A DNA stretch of 64,000 nt from Eumeta japonica (taxonomy: Eukaryota; Arthropoda; Insecta; Lepidoptera; Psychidae): contig BGZK01001427.1 in assembly GCA_005406025.1 (NCBI GenBank), positions 1 to 64,000 of the forward strand, in the 5' to 3' direction. Shown here piece after piece: positions 41,401 to 56,400 of the stretch; within the stretch, counting starts at the first letter, position 1; the number at the start of each line of letters is the position of its first letter. The notes under the pieces were generated by a model, which made no database searches, was not told where the DNA came from, and saw only the letters and a list, made by a program, of their open reading frames with translations. The translations under genes were made by a program, and so were the position numbers.

Positions 41401-44400
41401 GCTTGACGACCAGAGTCCAACAAATCAGAATTCGTCAGGAATTTTTCCTCGTCCACGCTCAGCGTCACAATCTTAATCTCCGTCATTGCGACCAGAAAGC
41501 CAAAAAGAGCATAATCGCTCAAATCCTTCTGGAAGCTGTCCTCTGGATACACAAGTTCCGCTTCGACATCATAGTTCTTCAGCACATCCTTCAAGCATCG
41601 ATAGTAACTTCTTTGCAGACGTTCGGAATATTTCATGCGAAAACTCGAATCTGTACATAGGTACATGAAATACAAAATATCGGTGACTGGGCTCGAATAT
41701 CGCATGGCTTGGTAATCTAACAAGCAGACGTCCTTGGGCGTCTCCTCCTGCAACAATTGTTGTGTTCCTGTTAATTGTTAAGTTTAGCTACTTGTTTGCA
41801 GTTCCTGATACGTCCCTACCCTCTGTGTATCGATTGAGTGAGTTCGTCATGTATTGAGTTATTAATGAAGGTTTATATCGAAGTTTGCCATTTGTAGCTG
41901 TACGTAGGTACTACATGACAGAGGGTTTTCCATGGACCCGTGATTAGGCAGTCAAATATACCGTGCAAGGATTTGTTTTAAAATTTAAGTAAATAAATTA
42001 AAGGATCGTCTATTTTAAATTACATTATATAGATAATTATTATTTGAGGGAAATTAATTATGTGAGGGAAAATATTTAATATATTGGTAGAAATGCGTTA
42101 AAATACTTATAGATATTTATTATTTTTACATTAGTTGTGAGGGAAAATATTTTATGTATTAACAGGAAAGCGGTAAACACTTATAATACCTGTCAAATAT
42201 TGCGGTAAGAAAAACGAAAAATATTTACACAAAACAGTAAAACAATTTACTACAGCCTCTTCCACAATTTTTTTTTATACTGACATTTAATAACAAGTCA
42301 CTTTTAAATAATATTCGCGTTCCACGTCTTCCTTAACGGTTGTTCGGGGTAAAACCCTTTAAAATTAAAACATGGAATCCAAATTTTATTTTAAAAGTGA
42401 CATTTGTTACATGTCAGTTTAAAAGGTGACTGTGGAAGAGGCTCTTAGTTTTTTATGTTTACATCAAATATTATTGTTTTTTACTGTGTGCATAAAAAAA
42501 GCATAGAGGAGAAAATAATTAGTTTTACTTATTACCTGGTATTTGAAAAGCATATTGTTAGTCCAACAATCACCGTGGCACAATACACTGTAGTCCGTCG
42601 CTTTCACGAATTCGTTCATTCTGTCTATCACAGTCGATGCTAGCTCTTCTAGTTTTAGTTTCGCACTCACATCTGTCACCACTTTAACGGATGTCGAGAA
42701 CGATTCACTGAAATAATCTTTAAAATTGCTCTCATTCAAAAAATCCTCGCTGAATACTATATCGGAAAATCTATCTTTAAATGTTTCAAATTTCACGGGT
42801 TCGCGAATTTTCAAAACGTACGAAAACGCGTGCAATTTCGCTAGATTCCTTACGACTAAGTCTGCATGTTCATAATCCATAGCTTTGGTTTTGTCTCTCA
42901 TCACGAAGCCTCTCTCTAGCATATCTTCTAATAAAATCACTTCTTTGTGAAGCTCTTCACGCGGATAATATCTCTTCATTATTAGCAATCTTTCATTTAC
43001 ATCATTGATATTTTTCTGGATTTCTTGAAATTCGGGCAGTACCTCGTCATAGACAAGCACCTCCCTCTCGTGCAGCCGGTGAAACAGCGTCTCCCTCGTC
43101 GAATTCAACAAAGTCTTGACTATCACCTGCACACAGTTGTCCTTCTGTTTCTCGTCGAACACATACACCCTGAACAGATTCGCAACGTAATGTTCGCCCC
43201 TACCGCAGACGCTATCCACGTGATATATGAATTCGTCCATATCGTGTGTCTTGGCTATGTCTTCGATGACGCTATGCAATTCCACGCAATTAAAATCATC
43301 CGGCTCGCTTATGTTGACGTCTAGTGACATTCTATGTTCTATTATTATACGTATGAATTGACACGAATGCACAACGACAACTTCAATAAGGTACTGATTC
43401 ATTGACGGGCCAAATTCTTTTTAAATTAACTTTCACGCAGTAAGTGTCTAGATAAAAATTCTGATAAGGTTTCCTTTAGAACCGTCGATAATTTTAGTGT
43501 GTGTCGATTGAATAGAATATGTAGTATCGAACGCGCTAGCGATAATCATCTGATAAAGTATTATGAACGAGGTGTGACTGATAGCACATACGGGTTTTCC
43601 AGTCGTTTACAAACATGAATTTTCATACTCAACAGATTTTAATATAATCAATAAATATAAAAAAGATGGCTGTATATTTTTAGTTTTCTTGAGAAAAATA
43701 ATGTATTTGTTATGGCCAAACCGTGATTAAAAATTTTTTTTTTTAGAAATTCTGGTTCGTTAAATTTTTCTATATTTTGAAAGTATTTCCGTTCATACTG
43801 ATGAGTAATTAAATTATTAGCAAAATATTACAATATTTACAAATCTACTAAAGTTAAAAACTCGAAATTTGATAGGTTTCTTTTCATACTCCATAATTTA
43901 CATTGTTTCTTCGGGCATATAAAGTACTAGTACTTTCCCATACAAAAGTGAGATTCTTCGTGATAAAAGACAAACAGTTTGCATTTTTAACGTAGTCTAG
44001 ATAATATGAAAAATAGCTTGCTAAAAGTATTTTTATACCCACGCGAAGCCGGAATGTGTTGCTCATATCAAGTGAAAGTTGATGTGTAATAAATAATGGG
44101 ATGGTTATAAACACAATTTGTACGTTTCGGACAGATGAAATTTTTAAAATTTCTACATATTAAAAAAAAATCTTTACATTTCTTATTTTATGGTGTTTAC
44201 ATTTAATTAAAGAAAATTGGCAATTGCTTCCGTTTTCGGCTATTTACCTTTTAGCAAAATCACGCTCGCGAATCACTCAGGTCCTGCGCATGTCGATGCT
44301 CATTCTTTTCATCTCTCACAGATCGCTGACGTACGGCAGTTCTAGCAACATAAGAGTGGCGCCCGGGTCACCTGGAAAATCTTACTCTTGGAAAGAAAAA

Positions 44401-47400
44401 GGATACACGAGCTGCAGCGCCTCTTGCCTCAGCGGCGTACAGGTAAGTTCTTCTTATTCTAATAACCCATATACCCTACTAACTTTCCGCCTTGACTTAG
44501 CCCGCGTAGATATAGAATGTGTTCCCTCATCTTTTATATGAAAAGATTTACTGTCACCCTCAATCTCGTACTTGCTTTCAATTCTGGTTACGGCTCCGAT
44601 TCTTCATTCCCATCCCTATCCAACACTCGGTTTTGACCCTGGTCCCGCCCTTTGCTCAACTTCAAAAGTTATGTTTAAAAACTCTTTTCTTAAGGGTACA
44701 GATGTTATACAAATTATAACCAAATCAATTTTTGTCTCAGTCGAACCTATCACTTTGGAGATCTCGTGATGAGTGAACGAGTGATTGGTGTTTCACATGT
44801 ACCTATAATATTTATATACCAAAAATAATACTTTTTATATTAAATTATTTTTTTAACTTTTATCATTATGTATTTGAATGTGTGAGTGTGAAGACAATCG
44901 TTTAAGTCTAAATATCACATTTTAGTGATTTTCAGCGAAAAATAAGTTTATATGAATTCTAACATGCAACGCAAGCGCATCCTCTATGTAAAATGGATAC
45001 ATCCAAGAATGTTGTATTCTTCAATATGATTGTGAATTTGGACAGAATCATTTAAATAAATTAAAAAATATTCTTTTGGTTTTTTATGCACTGGACAATT
45101 ATTTCATTTTCAACTGTTGCCAAAAAAATTTAGTGTCGAAAATATCTCAATAAATTAACAACCATATAGCTTTAATTAAAAATTAGCTGATACTGAGCAA
45201 AGCTGATTTTTTTATATCGTTCTTAAAAATTTCATAAGAAAGTAACACTGCATAAAAATTCCAAATGTTTGATTAAATTTACGGTAACACTTAAAGTTCG
45301 ATACGAGCTTATATTCCAAATATATTTAAATCTATATTTATAAAGAAATAATGTATAAAACGATATCTTGTTTATATGTATACGTATCACCTTTAAAAAT
45401 ACATCTGTGTTTTTGAGCTTGTTTCATGAATATCAACACGGGCATACAGTGAAGTCCGATACTTGTTTCTAAGCGTGTATGAATAGGATGTTGTCTTTTT
45501 CAAGGAACTCATAATCCAGTGCGTGCGAGATGAAGACGGAAAAAACGCATCCCCCTACATGTGCGACCCCCTCACTAAGCCGGAGAACAGGGTGAGGACG
45601 TGCAACGACCACCCCTGCCCGCCGAGGTGAGAGCGGTCACGCTGCCGTATTTGTATTGTTATTGAAGAGAGTTTGAATTGGTTTCGCACACCAAAGGGCG
45701 CGTTCCGTCAACGACGCAGTCATCAGCATCGCCGGTGCTTCGGATACGAGATAGGCTAGATCGCAATGCGTTAGCGCTTCGTGGCTATGGGAAAGGGTGA
45801 GAACTTGTCACTACCCGAGAAGAAAGTGTCGGGTTACATAACCGATCGATTTGCGTACATCTAATAGTTGTAAACGAGAGAGAGAAAAACTAAGTAAGAA
45901 CTTAATAGGGTAAATATAAATTATGAAAGATTGAGCTACGTTATAGCTCTTTGGTTGACGCTCCATTTCGTGTCCGTTTCTGGAGTTTGAATTGTTTCAG
46001 AAGCTGTTTTATTTATGACTGTCAATCGACAAAAATCGTGTTGTCTCGGAATACGAGAACTGACCATTTTATTAACTAGGTAAAAAAATAAACCTTTTCC
46101 GATAACCGAAATATTTTTATAATCTTTAATTTTTATGTGAAAATATATTAAGTTTTGAACAGTCCCTAAAACTAGGCAAATTCATACAAATTATTTTGAT
46201 CTTACCAGTTTTAAATTACAGCATTCATCGAAATAAGTCAAAACTTGAAGATACTCATCTCACGAAAGTGGTCAACGTGAGATATTAACGCAACACCGAA
46301 AACTTGTAACAAATTACCATCTTTTTATATATAGTCTCTTATCGAGTTGAACACAGGACGTGGATTGATCGCGCCATCACGAATGTGGACAATGAACACA
46401 GGAAAGTACAAACGAGTCTGAGGCGAAAATTGATGAGTTTTGGAATAGAAGGCCACTTTCTTTTCTAGACTAGAGGCATCCGACCGGCGGACAACGGCGT
46501 CAATATCCGCTGACACCCTTTGGGTAGCGGATTGTTGCTGATTTCTAAGGAATTTAAATTGCACAAATATTCCAAACATGACAACGCTTGTTAATTAAAA
46601 AGCAACGTTAATTAAAATACCGATCTTAAAATGCTTACCTTTTTAGGGTTCCTTACACAAAGATGGTTAAAAGATCACCATTAGTTGGTCCATTTTGTCT
46701 GTCCATCAGTCTGTCTGACCTACCTTTGAAGGGTTATATGTTTTGAACTGTAGTATATAAAGTGTTAAAATTTTCACAGAATATGTGTAAGTATATAGGT
46801 TATCTTGACAAATATTTAAAAAAATTAAGAGTTTTATATTAATTATTAATTATTACAAAATGCATGTTTTTTTACTAAGTATTATTGTTTTTGCTTTATG
46901 ATAAAGACGGAAATACACTCGAGGATTTGCATGATTATAGTGAGAGCTCGAACTAAAATAATCAATAATAAAACTATGAGTTGAATTCGTGCTAAGGATC
47001 TCGAACTCAATCAATTGAAATACAATTTTCTTGAAGAAACTATGTTTGTAATAACTTATTAATTTCGTTATTGTTGCTATTCAACACATTTTATTTACAG
47101 ATGGAACTATACAGACTTCTCTCAGTGCACTAAATCGTGCGGCATAGGCATTCAGACGAGGGAGGTGACGTGCATACATGAGGTAATTATTGTCACACCA
47201 ACTGTATGACGCATGCACACATAAGTGACTATGTTGGTTTCCCTTGTCTGCCTGAATCATAAACGAAAGACCACGAGTCAGTTCCGGGCGGATTCGATAA
47301 CCGTTTGTGAATCAAAAAAAATCGTTATTGGAATTAAAAAGGATTAATGGATGTGACTGTATACGATACATATTACTATAATTACTTTTTATAAATATGT

Positions 47401-50400
47401 AAAAAAAATAGTTATTTCATTCTTCCAAGTGTCATTCAAGGCAATTGTAAAATAAAAAAAAACAATTACCAATAAAATGATTATATTCTTAAGAGTATTT
47501 AATACTGGATGAGGTATTGAGTTATATTAGTGTGTTAAATATCCAGTTTGAAAAGTTTCTTCAATTATTCAATAAGGATTTATATTTTTTTCTTTCCAAA
47601 ATACAAACCCCTGAACAATTTTAAAATTTAAATCCATATAATAAAAAAATGCATCTTATGTTATATAATAAATCAATAGATTGTCATCATTCAATATCCA
47701 TGTAATTCCGGTCGCCAGGTGACGCGCGGGGGCACCAACACAGTGGTCGTGCCGAACAGCATGTGCCCGCAGCCGCCGCCGCCCGACCGTCAGTACTGCA
47801 ACGTGCTGGACTGCCCGTTGCGCTGGCACACCGGCGACTGGACGAAATGCTCCAAGACCTGCGGCGGTGGTATCAAGGACAGAAAGGTGAGCCGCCGATA
47901 TTGGAACGAAGTTCCTTGTAGCACGACACGCCGCGAAGTGCTAGGCAGTAAAAAGTATAACGTTATATAAGCGTTAGCATAGTATAGGATAAACGGCTTA
48001 TACTATATATAGCGGAACTGAAAGGAGAAAGAAGCAGTGGAAAAGCAACGGAGTTTCTCTCTCTGTCTCTCTGTGGGTCCTACCTCTCTTTTCTATAAGC
48101 AACACATTCGCACTCGCCACTCCCTCTCTTTCTCTTAGCAGTCAAAGCAACACTGTTATAGGTATACAGCGTGATTGAATGTAGGCATACATGCACACTC
48201 TCCTCTTAGTCTCTCTCTTTCTCGTATGTATACCTCTTCACACAATTGGTATACGTATGTACATCATATTAAAGCCATATTAGTGTGGTCAATTATCATA
48301 TAGCGTCGCAACGTGTTCTGTTCTGTGTTTGTTACTTATATTTTTATCTCTATAAGCCTGTTATTTTATAATACAGGTTATAGTAAACGTCTACCAAAGA
48401 GCGTGAGGAACCTCATTTCGGCCGGGTGTCCCCGAGACGCCGCCTGTTCTTGTTTCTTTTTACTCAAGGCCGAGGATATTATCATACTCATTTAGTTTTA
48501 GTGATCATATAACGTTACTGTTTATTAATTATGCTAATTTTTGAGAAATACTTCAAGATATTGATAGAAGACGATTGTGCTAGGTAGCAGTCATACGCTA
48601 TATGTATATACATTTGAAGTATATACATTTAGTACAACGAATAATTTTCGCAACAGTGTGAAATAGTTATTGCAGAATTTTCAGGATCAGTTGTCTTTAT
48701 ACTTCTACGTAAACTATTTCATTCACTAAAAGTTGAGACTGACCGGTTCACATCAGATTTCATCATCAGGTTAATTTTTTTGAATTTCTAATGAAGAAAA
48801 TAACATATTTTTCTTTTTAATAATGTTTGTGTTTGGATTTTTTTTATTAATTTGCAAATATTTCCTATATAATATTTAACGAAACATTAGCAAGTGTGAT
48901 AGAGCATGAACAAAAACAATAACTCTATATTTTCCTAGACGACAGGAATTTCCAAAATAGTATTATTAAGAATGGCGAAATTTATTTTTGTTTCGATTAG
49001 GTGGAATGCAAGCAAGTCATGGCACAATCACATGTCGTGGAAAGGCCGGCAGCGCTATGCAACGGACCCCGGCCGGCGACCACGAAAACGTGCAACACCA
49101 GACCCTGTCTTCTGGATACTGCAGCTCCTGAAATCGGCTTGGCTAACTCTTCCTACATACAGCACGATCCAAAGAAGAAAAAGGTGTTTATGAAATAAAA
49201 TGCTTAGAAAACTCAAATTAAATATCAAAATGTCTTGTAGGAATCGTCAAATAACTTTTTGGAAAAAGTAACTTTGGTTAAAAAAAATGTCGGAAGGATC
49301 ATCAATATTCATACAAAAGTAATTTGAGTATAAAAATATGTAAAAACAATACAAACAACTTATCACATAAAAGTATTTACACTAGAAACGTACTTGGTAG
49401 TTTCTTTATTTGCAACAATATTTGGCGTTTGTTATTTATGAAAAATAAAGTAAAGAAAGAAAACAAGGTTAACGGTTATCGTTTGAAATTAAGTGTGATA
49501 TAGCATTTTCTATTTTCTTAGGTGACAGTGAAGGTGGGTGGTTCCGCGACGATATTCTACGGAACACAAGTGAAGATCAAGTGCCCGGTGAAGGGGTATA
49601 ACAGGACGAGGATCCAATGGGCGAAAGATCACCAGATCATCTCCAAATCTAAGAAATATAAGATTTCTAAAAAGGTACTTAAATTCCTTTTGCAAAGCTA
49701 TGCAGCTGATTAATATTGATGTTGCAGACGACAGAACTTGCATCAATTCCAGTACATTGACGCTAATCCACACTTACTCAAATACATTCATGTTAACATG
49801 AAAATAATTACGCGTGGAGTATCGTACAGGTGTTAGAAATTAAACTTTTTTATACAACGTGCGCATGCGCGACTTGATCGTTCTGTGTAGGTCATTCACT
49901 TTCCTTCCATTCCCGTGGCGTCGAAGTGTGTAGTTTTCTTTCTCCCTTTTTCTACATCATATTTTTCTTCTCCGTCACGTAACGAAATGTGCCTAAACGT
50001 GACGTGTCCTCAAAATTTCACTGTCAAGTTTCACTTAGAAAATTCTAGTGTTAAATTTTCTATATATAAGTGTATACAGAATATTATTTTGTATACACTT
50101 ATTTAACTAAAAATCACATAATCAGATTTTTAGTTAAATAAGTGTATACAAAATAATATTCTGTTTCGTTTTCTTTGGTAAATCATCAAAAACATTAAGG
50201 AAATTCATTTGTACCTGTTTCACTTTAATTAGGGCGCTCTGCGAATCACTTCTCTCTCGCTCCGCGACCACCACGGAGTCTACACATGTGTGGCGGGAAG
50301 GTCGAGCGCAAACCTCACTCTGTTGGTGAAGCCGAGACCTGGAGAATTTCCGTCCTCTGAGGAGATCGAAAGGCACAAAGCGTTAGATGAACCGTCGTCA

Positions 50401-53400
50401 CCTTTAGCAGACAGGTAAAGACCGACTACCTTGGAATATGTAGACTGACATGTTCCAAGACAGATGTCATAGAAGTGCCTCTTGTCTATGATCATCACGT
50501 TATCTGATAGCTTTTTCGATAGCTAATCTTTATCCCTATTCTGTGAAACTGTCTTCGTCAAAATCAAGAAGTAGGGTAAATTACTGATATTTGGAATATT
50601 ATATTTATTGATTAATTGATGAACTGACTTGACATGATGATGAAAAATGATATAAACATCAAAATCAATTAAAAAACAATGAACTCATCAAAATTTTATG
50701 TCATCAAAAATTTTATGCCATCTCTTTCTCGCAAAACGGAGTTTAACAATATTCTATACGGAGCTAGTAAACAATGACGTCACTGAGTAATAATGCCTTT
50801 TCTCTCTAATTAGTAATTTAAAAAGTCATTACTTGGATATTTGTGTAGTTATCAAAAAAATGCTTTGACTATACTCAAGTAAAAAAAAATTTAAATGCAA
50901 TAATATAAAAAAGATAGTAAATTACACTATTGTTAATTTGAAACAGATCTCAGATATCATATAAAAATATTTAGCCTTGAAAATGCATTCCAAGACGCAT
51001 TTAGAAAAACATTATAGCTGATTTGCATTAGAAGAGCTTTAAAATTATCAGAGTTGTTGTAATTTATGTAATGTGTTACATCAACTAAATTACGTACATC
51101 GAATAAAGCGTTTCGACTTCATAGTCAGTTACATGACGCAAACTTTTGTACGAAGCATAAAAGAGAGGCATGACATGTTATCTCATAGAACATGTGTGCA
51201 CTTAACATCTGTCTCAAGCTCTCGTGTGACACACATCAATTACTGCTATTTCAAGGTATATTAAATTTAGTTTTTGCAAGGAATCGAACATTTCTGTTAG
51301 TTCTTTTCATCCTCACACCCGATACGGAACACCGAGATGCATGAGTATTTGTATTGACAGAACCGACGCCCGCTACCGCGCGATGCTGGGCGGCACCTCG
51401 GACGACCAGTCCCACGAGCAAAGACCTGGAGACCAGAGAAGGAACTACAAGAACCGTCAAAGAGGTGGAGGTTACTTTTTTTTTTCTTTACTCGAAATAT
51501 GAGCTTCGGGCAATGTAACGTGATGTTAATGATTTTATTATTATTATTAATGAAGATGATCTAAAACATGCTTAATGTTACATAATATTCATGCATTGTA
51601 AAGCTGTAATTGTAAAAAATGTTGATTTATTCCCAAACTATTAGATTTGTGTTTTTAGTATCAAATAGTTTATTATATAATTATTGAAATAAAATAATAT
51701 ATACGTATTCCCCGATGTCTTAACAGGATAACATACTTCGCTTATGTTTAAAATTTCTTTATCTCGTATACAACTATATTTATTTTAAAATACAAACATA
51801 ATTTCAACATCAATTATCACCAAGCTTTAATACAAGTAGGCAAATTGTATACTAACAAACGCTAGGATTTTATTTTACAAACCGAAGTATTCATTTTAAA
51901 CCCCTTATTTTGACTGCAGGGCCGATGCCGCCATTTTGTTTTAGCGGCCTCCTTAACATTTGCCGAGTCGAAACTTGTTTAATTCACAAACAAGGAACAA
52001 CAATATAAATTCAATTCTCATTCAGAACAGAAGGTTCCGGGAGCCACTCCAATTTTCTGGTCATCCTCGGAAATGTTCATTCATTCAAAGAATATCTGCC
52101 CAATTAAACAGCCTCGGATGCTTCGTGTTAATTAAACCTCGCCATCCTTCTACACGGGAATGCGTCCGTTCATATTTTTGTTATTTGAACAATTTTATTT
52201 TATTCGTACCGTTACAAACAAATGATGCCTTTACAGCCGGATGCTTAATTAAGATTCGCTTTCAAATTGAAAAGTTGTTATATCCACATTGTATTATCCT
52301 GTGTGTTGTTTTCGAGACGTATTATTTTATCTTCGATTAACGTCAATCGTTACGTTAGGTTAAATCGTATGATTAAAACTAACAAAACCGTCAACAATTG
52401 CTTCAATTCGAATTCTCGTTTTGAATATTTAAAAATCTTAAAATTTTGCATGATCATCACTTACTGATTTTGTTATCAGCTTCTTTATAACTTCAATCGT
52501 AAATCCAAAAAAGACGGTTTTTTTCACCAATTTCATGACATTTTAATAATCTACGTAAATCCCGACTATCGAAAACATGACTATCTCATACTGATAAACA
52601 TATATATATCAGGGTCCGTTTGTATAACTCGAAAAGGAAAACTGGTTAAAGCGAAATTCAGACCCTCACATCCAGGGTTGTACTCCAACAGGTGAAGCGA
52701 AATGGAATTGGGACTTCTAAAAATTTTGAACCCAACGGAACCACTCACTCCTTGGGCATCTGAAATATTTAATTTAAAATAACGTAGTTACCATTATACA
52801 TTCAAATGATGGTTACATGTTGTATTGAAATCTACAAGCGTGGCCTTTGTGTGCTGGTAATTAGATTGTTAAGTACTATTCACAATTGAAAGTTTTGGAT
52901 ATGTAAAAAAAGTGTATAGAGGTGTCATTCAAAATAATTGTCACAATTTGTATATTAAGTTGTATCACAGCAGTCTCTTTCGAATTTTGCAAAACGTGGT
53001 TGAAAAGTTAAATAGCAAAGTTAATACATTTCAAAAAGAACAAGTGAGAGAAAAAAAACACTTAAAATTATTTAATACATTTTTAATACTTAAACAACGA
53101 CCTCATATCATGAAGTTCACGACAAAAAAATTGGTCTCTGAATTTTATCTATGAAAGCTACCTTTTAATTTTCGTAAGAATTTTTTTAATCAATAACATG
53201 ACTTTTAACATGAGATACCTGCTTGTAGAATTTAATTAGAATCGAAAGGAAATGGTATACAGAGGGACGAATAGACAGATAGAACGTAACTATAAGGGTT
53301 ACGTATAAGGGCTCTTTTTTATGTTTTTGGCTAACGGACTCTAAAGAATTCTGTCTTTTATTGAACAAGTTAGTGTTTAATATTTGTAAACATATTTCGT

Positions 53401-56400
53401 TTTAATAAGCAATCACTAGTCATTTATTCCACATCTGAATTATAATTTAATTTTTGGTTCCAAAAAGAACTGTCTAAACACTGCACTTCAAATCTATGAC
53501 GTATGATTCCACGAGTTTATAGTATTGAAATGATCAAATTTAAACTAGTTTATATTCAAACAAAAATATAAATTAAACGTAATGAGATGATCCAATATCG
53601 GATGCATGTAAACCGGGCCTGCATGAAATAGAAATGCGTTATGAAATTGAATTTCACTCGAATCCGAATCGTTTTAACGAAAAACTGTCTTTGAGTTTAT
53701 TTCAATTGCAAATAATTTTTAATATTACAGTTGTGTTATATCATTGCATATGTTTAATACAAAAAATGTATAAGACTGTAAAAATAATTCAGAATGTATA
53801 CCGCGTACTCTCGAACAGGTAAAATCGACAAAGTTCGCGACGCCCTCTACGGGAGCCCGGCCACGACGAGCGCAAAACCGTCTCCCAGTTTCGATTCTCG
53901 AGCTCGTAACATTTACGATGAAAATGAGGTGAGCACAAACTTATTAATGGGCAAAGCCTAAAAAATAGACTAAGATCCTACACGTAAACACATACGGTAA
54001 AAATTAACTGCTGCATTCTCGCTATGTTTTTGATACTTCATATTACATTTTTCGTTAAGTTGTAGAAAATAAGATTTAAAAACGTTCAAACACATGACAA
54101 GTTTGTTGTAATCTCAGAACAATAACTAACGACACGTAAACCGCACTAAAGTAACGACAAAATAGTTTTTTGTTGTCATTTTGATGCGCCCTTTTTTTGA
54201 AATAGTATGGAGTAGTCACTAGTTCATGTTATTTCAGCTTATGATATTAAAAATCTGTTGAAAAATAAAAGATTACAGTAATAGTTTCGTGAATTATAAT
54301 ATTTGCTTTATGTTAGTGATGTAACTATGTTGATTGCGTTATCTATAAAGAAAAGTAAAAAAAAATTAGTATATATTTTTATTTGAAATCTAAATATAAT
54401 GATTATTTGTAGTTTCATTAAATTCGCAATTGCTGAAAAGGAATGTAGTGGCTTCTATCTTTTACGTTGTACCAGGCAATGGGTTGACAAACTAAAACTA
54501 ACATAAGTAATATCTGAAAGGGCGATTTTCTAATAACTACAGTAGCTCCATCTGCTCGAGAAGTTAATTACCCGAGGGAAGTATCGATGAATTCGTTAAT
54601 GAAAATTTCACTATAATGACAAACGGCGTATTTTACGATAATCATTAGAACATTTTTAATAGAATTGGTCATATAAAGTATAGTAGCTGTGGAACAGTTT
54701 CCGTTTCGTTGCCGATTGTCATTTAAGAAGCGTTCTCCTATCGGATCTACTTCTCATGTCCGCATAGTAGTTATCCGAGTTCAAAAACGGACAAGTTTTT
54801 TTTTAGAATTTTCCTTAATTATGAGATAAAGATATATACAGCAAGAGATATCGCTTAAACATCAGTTTCTATCAAATTCTATATCCCCCTCATCATTTTC
54901 CATGAATAGAGCATTATCGGTGTAGCCATGAAGTAAAATCTAATAACGCGCTAATCTTTAATAAAGTTTCTCTAGCAGCGACCTGATAAAGACTTGAATC
55001 TAAGGGAAGAGATAGACTACTATTCGCAAACCTGAATACTTTATTATCGTTGAGATTCTGTCAAATTCATATTTTCCCGCGTTTATTATCACGTATACGT
55101 ATAATTTTGCCACATTAAAGAAACACGAAGTAGCCGTTTTTTCCTGCCACTTTCGACACAGATACTGTAAAGTGCTTTTGGGTCCGACAATTAGAAGATT
55201 CGAAACGAAGACTCCTGCGCTGTCGCTAGGAGCGGCGGGCGCAGCGATTGCAGTCAAAGGTCACTAATGAAGCACCACTGCGACCGTACCAATGTGACTT
55301 CGAGATAGTATAATATTAGGCCTATTATTGCTGTCATCAAATAAAGTGGCTAGTGTTCATAAAACAATTAATAGACAAAAATCTATGCTACATGGTTCAG
55401 ACTAGACTTAAGATTTGATGCATAGTGGTATATAATACTTCGTATTATGAAGTACAAAGGAAATAAATGTCTCACTCGGTGCCACATTCTGTGGCGCCAC
55501 GTAAAAATGTGAGCGAACAAAAGTTGACCCACAAACACGAGAGTTATATTTCAAAACTCTCGTGTATATGGGTCAACTTTTAACTTTCAACTCAAAGCCG
55601 TCGCCGTAAAATATATCAAATTAAGTGAGAGTATTTATATTTTTATTATAATAAATAGAGTATAAATGAAGACGATCCAAAACTAATCGTCTTAAAACTA
55701 CAAATTGCCATGGAACAAGTTACGTACACTTTGTTCGTCAGAAGTAAGGTCTTGGTAAAATCGTTTAAATTAGAATAGCAGTACTTCAATTACAGATAAA
55801 TGTTATTGTATAAAATTCTCCAGACACTCAGAACTTGCGGCCTAATGCACGACAACGTGTTTTCTAACATCACAAAAATTACTTTTGACCATTCGAAAGA
55901 AAACAAAATTAGAATTTTAGTACATCCTCGTCATTCACCAAAATTCAATAAAAATATTCGCACGATGTTGTTTTATCATAAAATAGGGAACCGATTGCAC
56001 TATTACTGGGTATGTTCACTCTTTTATTCGCATGATTGACGTAAAGTTTTCCATTTATCTGTAGACAGTATTGACGCAAAAAGAAATTATTTCCAACATT
56101 TGATGTATCTAACTGAACTAACTTAACTTTTATAGTTTTTTTATGTCTCAGTTATTTCAAAGTAACCCCAGTATTGCTTAAAAAGCACGACAAACTCAAA
56201 CATTTAACTTTTGTAAGTGAATTTCAAGATCTCTCAGAAAAACTTTATATTTTTTTGTAGCGTCTGGATTCTCTAACAGCTTCCTTTATTGTAGCTTTTA
56301 AATGTAATTTTGTATCACTGCTTATATTGTTGATGTATTGAACGTTTTTATCAAACAATTTAGTATTACGTTGTTTCCGATATCTGTCTCCACGTTACTC

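Larger units (their letters stand above)
38040..44321 (+). other. madd-4 intron 6, hosting the CHK-like gene
   Basis: 6.3 kb. Contents: half-MITE (38915-39005), interspersed repeat (39352-40092), AT-rich DNA, the minus-strand CHK-like gene (41316-43330) with its MITE-bearing intron, and its possible promoter. No further exon needed by phase. Confidence 0.85.

Noticed and set aside
43331..43402. Upstream in-frame Met of the CHK-like gene (24 extra residues)
   Set aside because: The extension is hydrophobic, unlike the family's N-terminus, and covers a possible initiator site. The start at 43330 gives a typical length.
46325..46579. 84-codon minus-strand open frame in intron 8
   Set aside because: No known domain, no splice partners, ends in AT-rich DNA. 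Kept only as an unexplained relic.
48050..48230. TCTCTC-rich stretch as a CRISPR or structured repeat array
   Set aside because: Irregular pyrimidine microsatellite with no conserved repeat-spacer spacing, in a eukaryotic intron.
52611..52642. Possible 32-base microexon between exons N and O
   Set aside because: It would join in frame to an acceptor at 53818, but its donor (gttaaag) is weak, and the acceptor at 53792 joins exon N directly without it.
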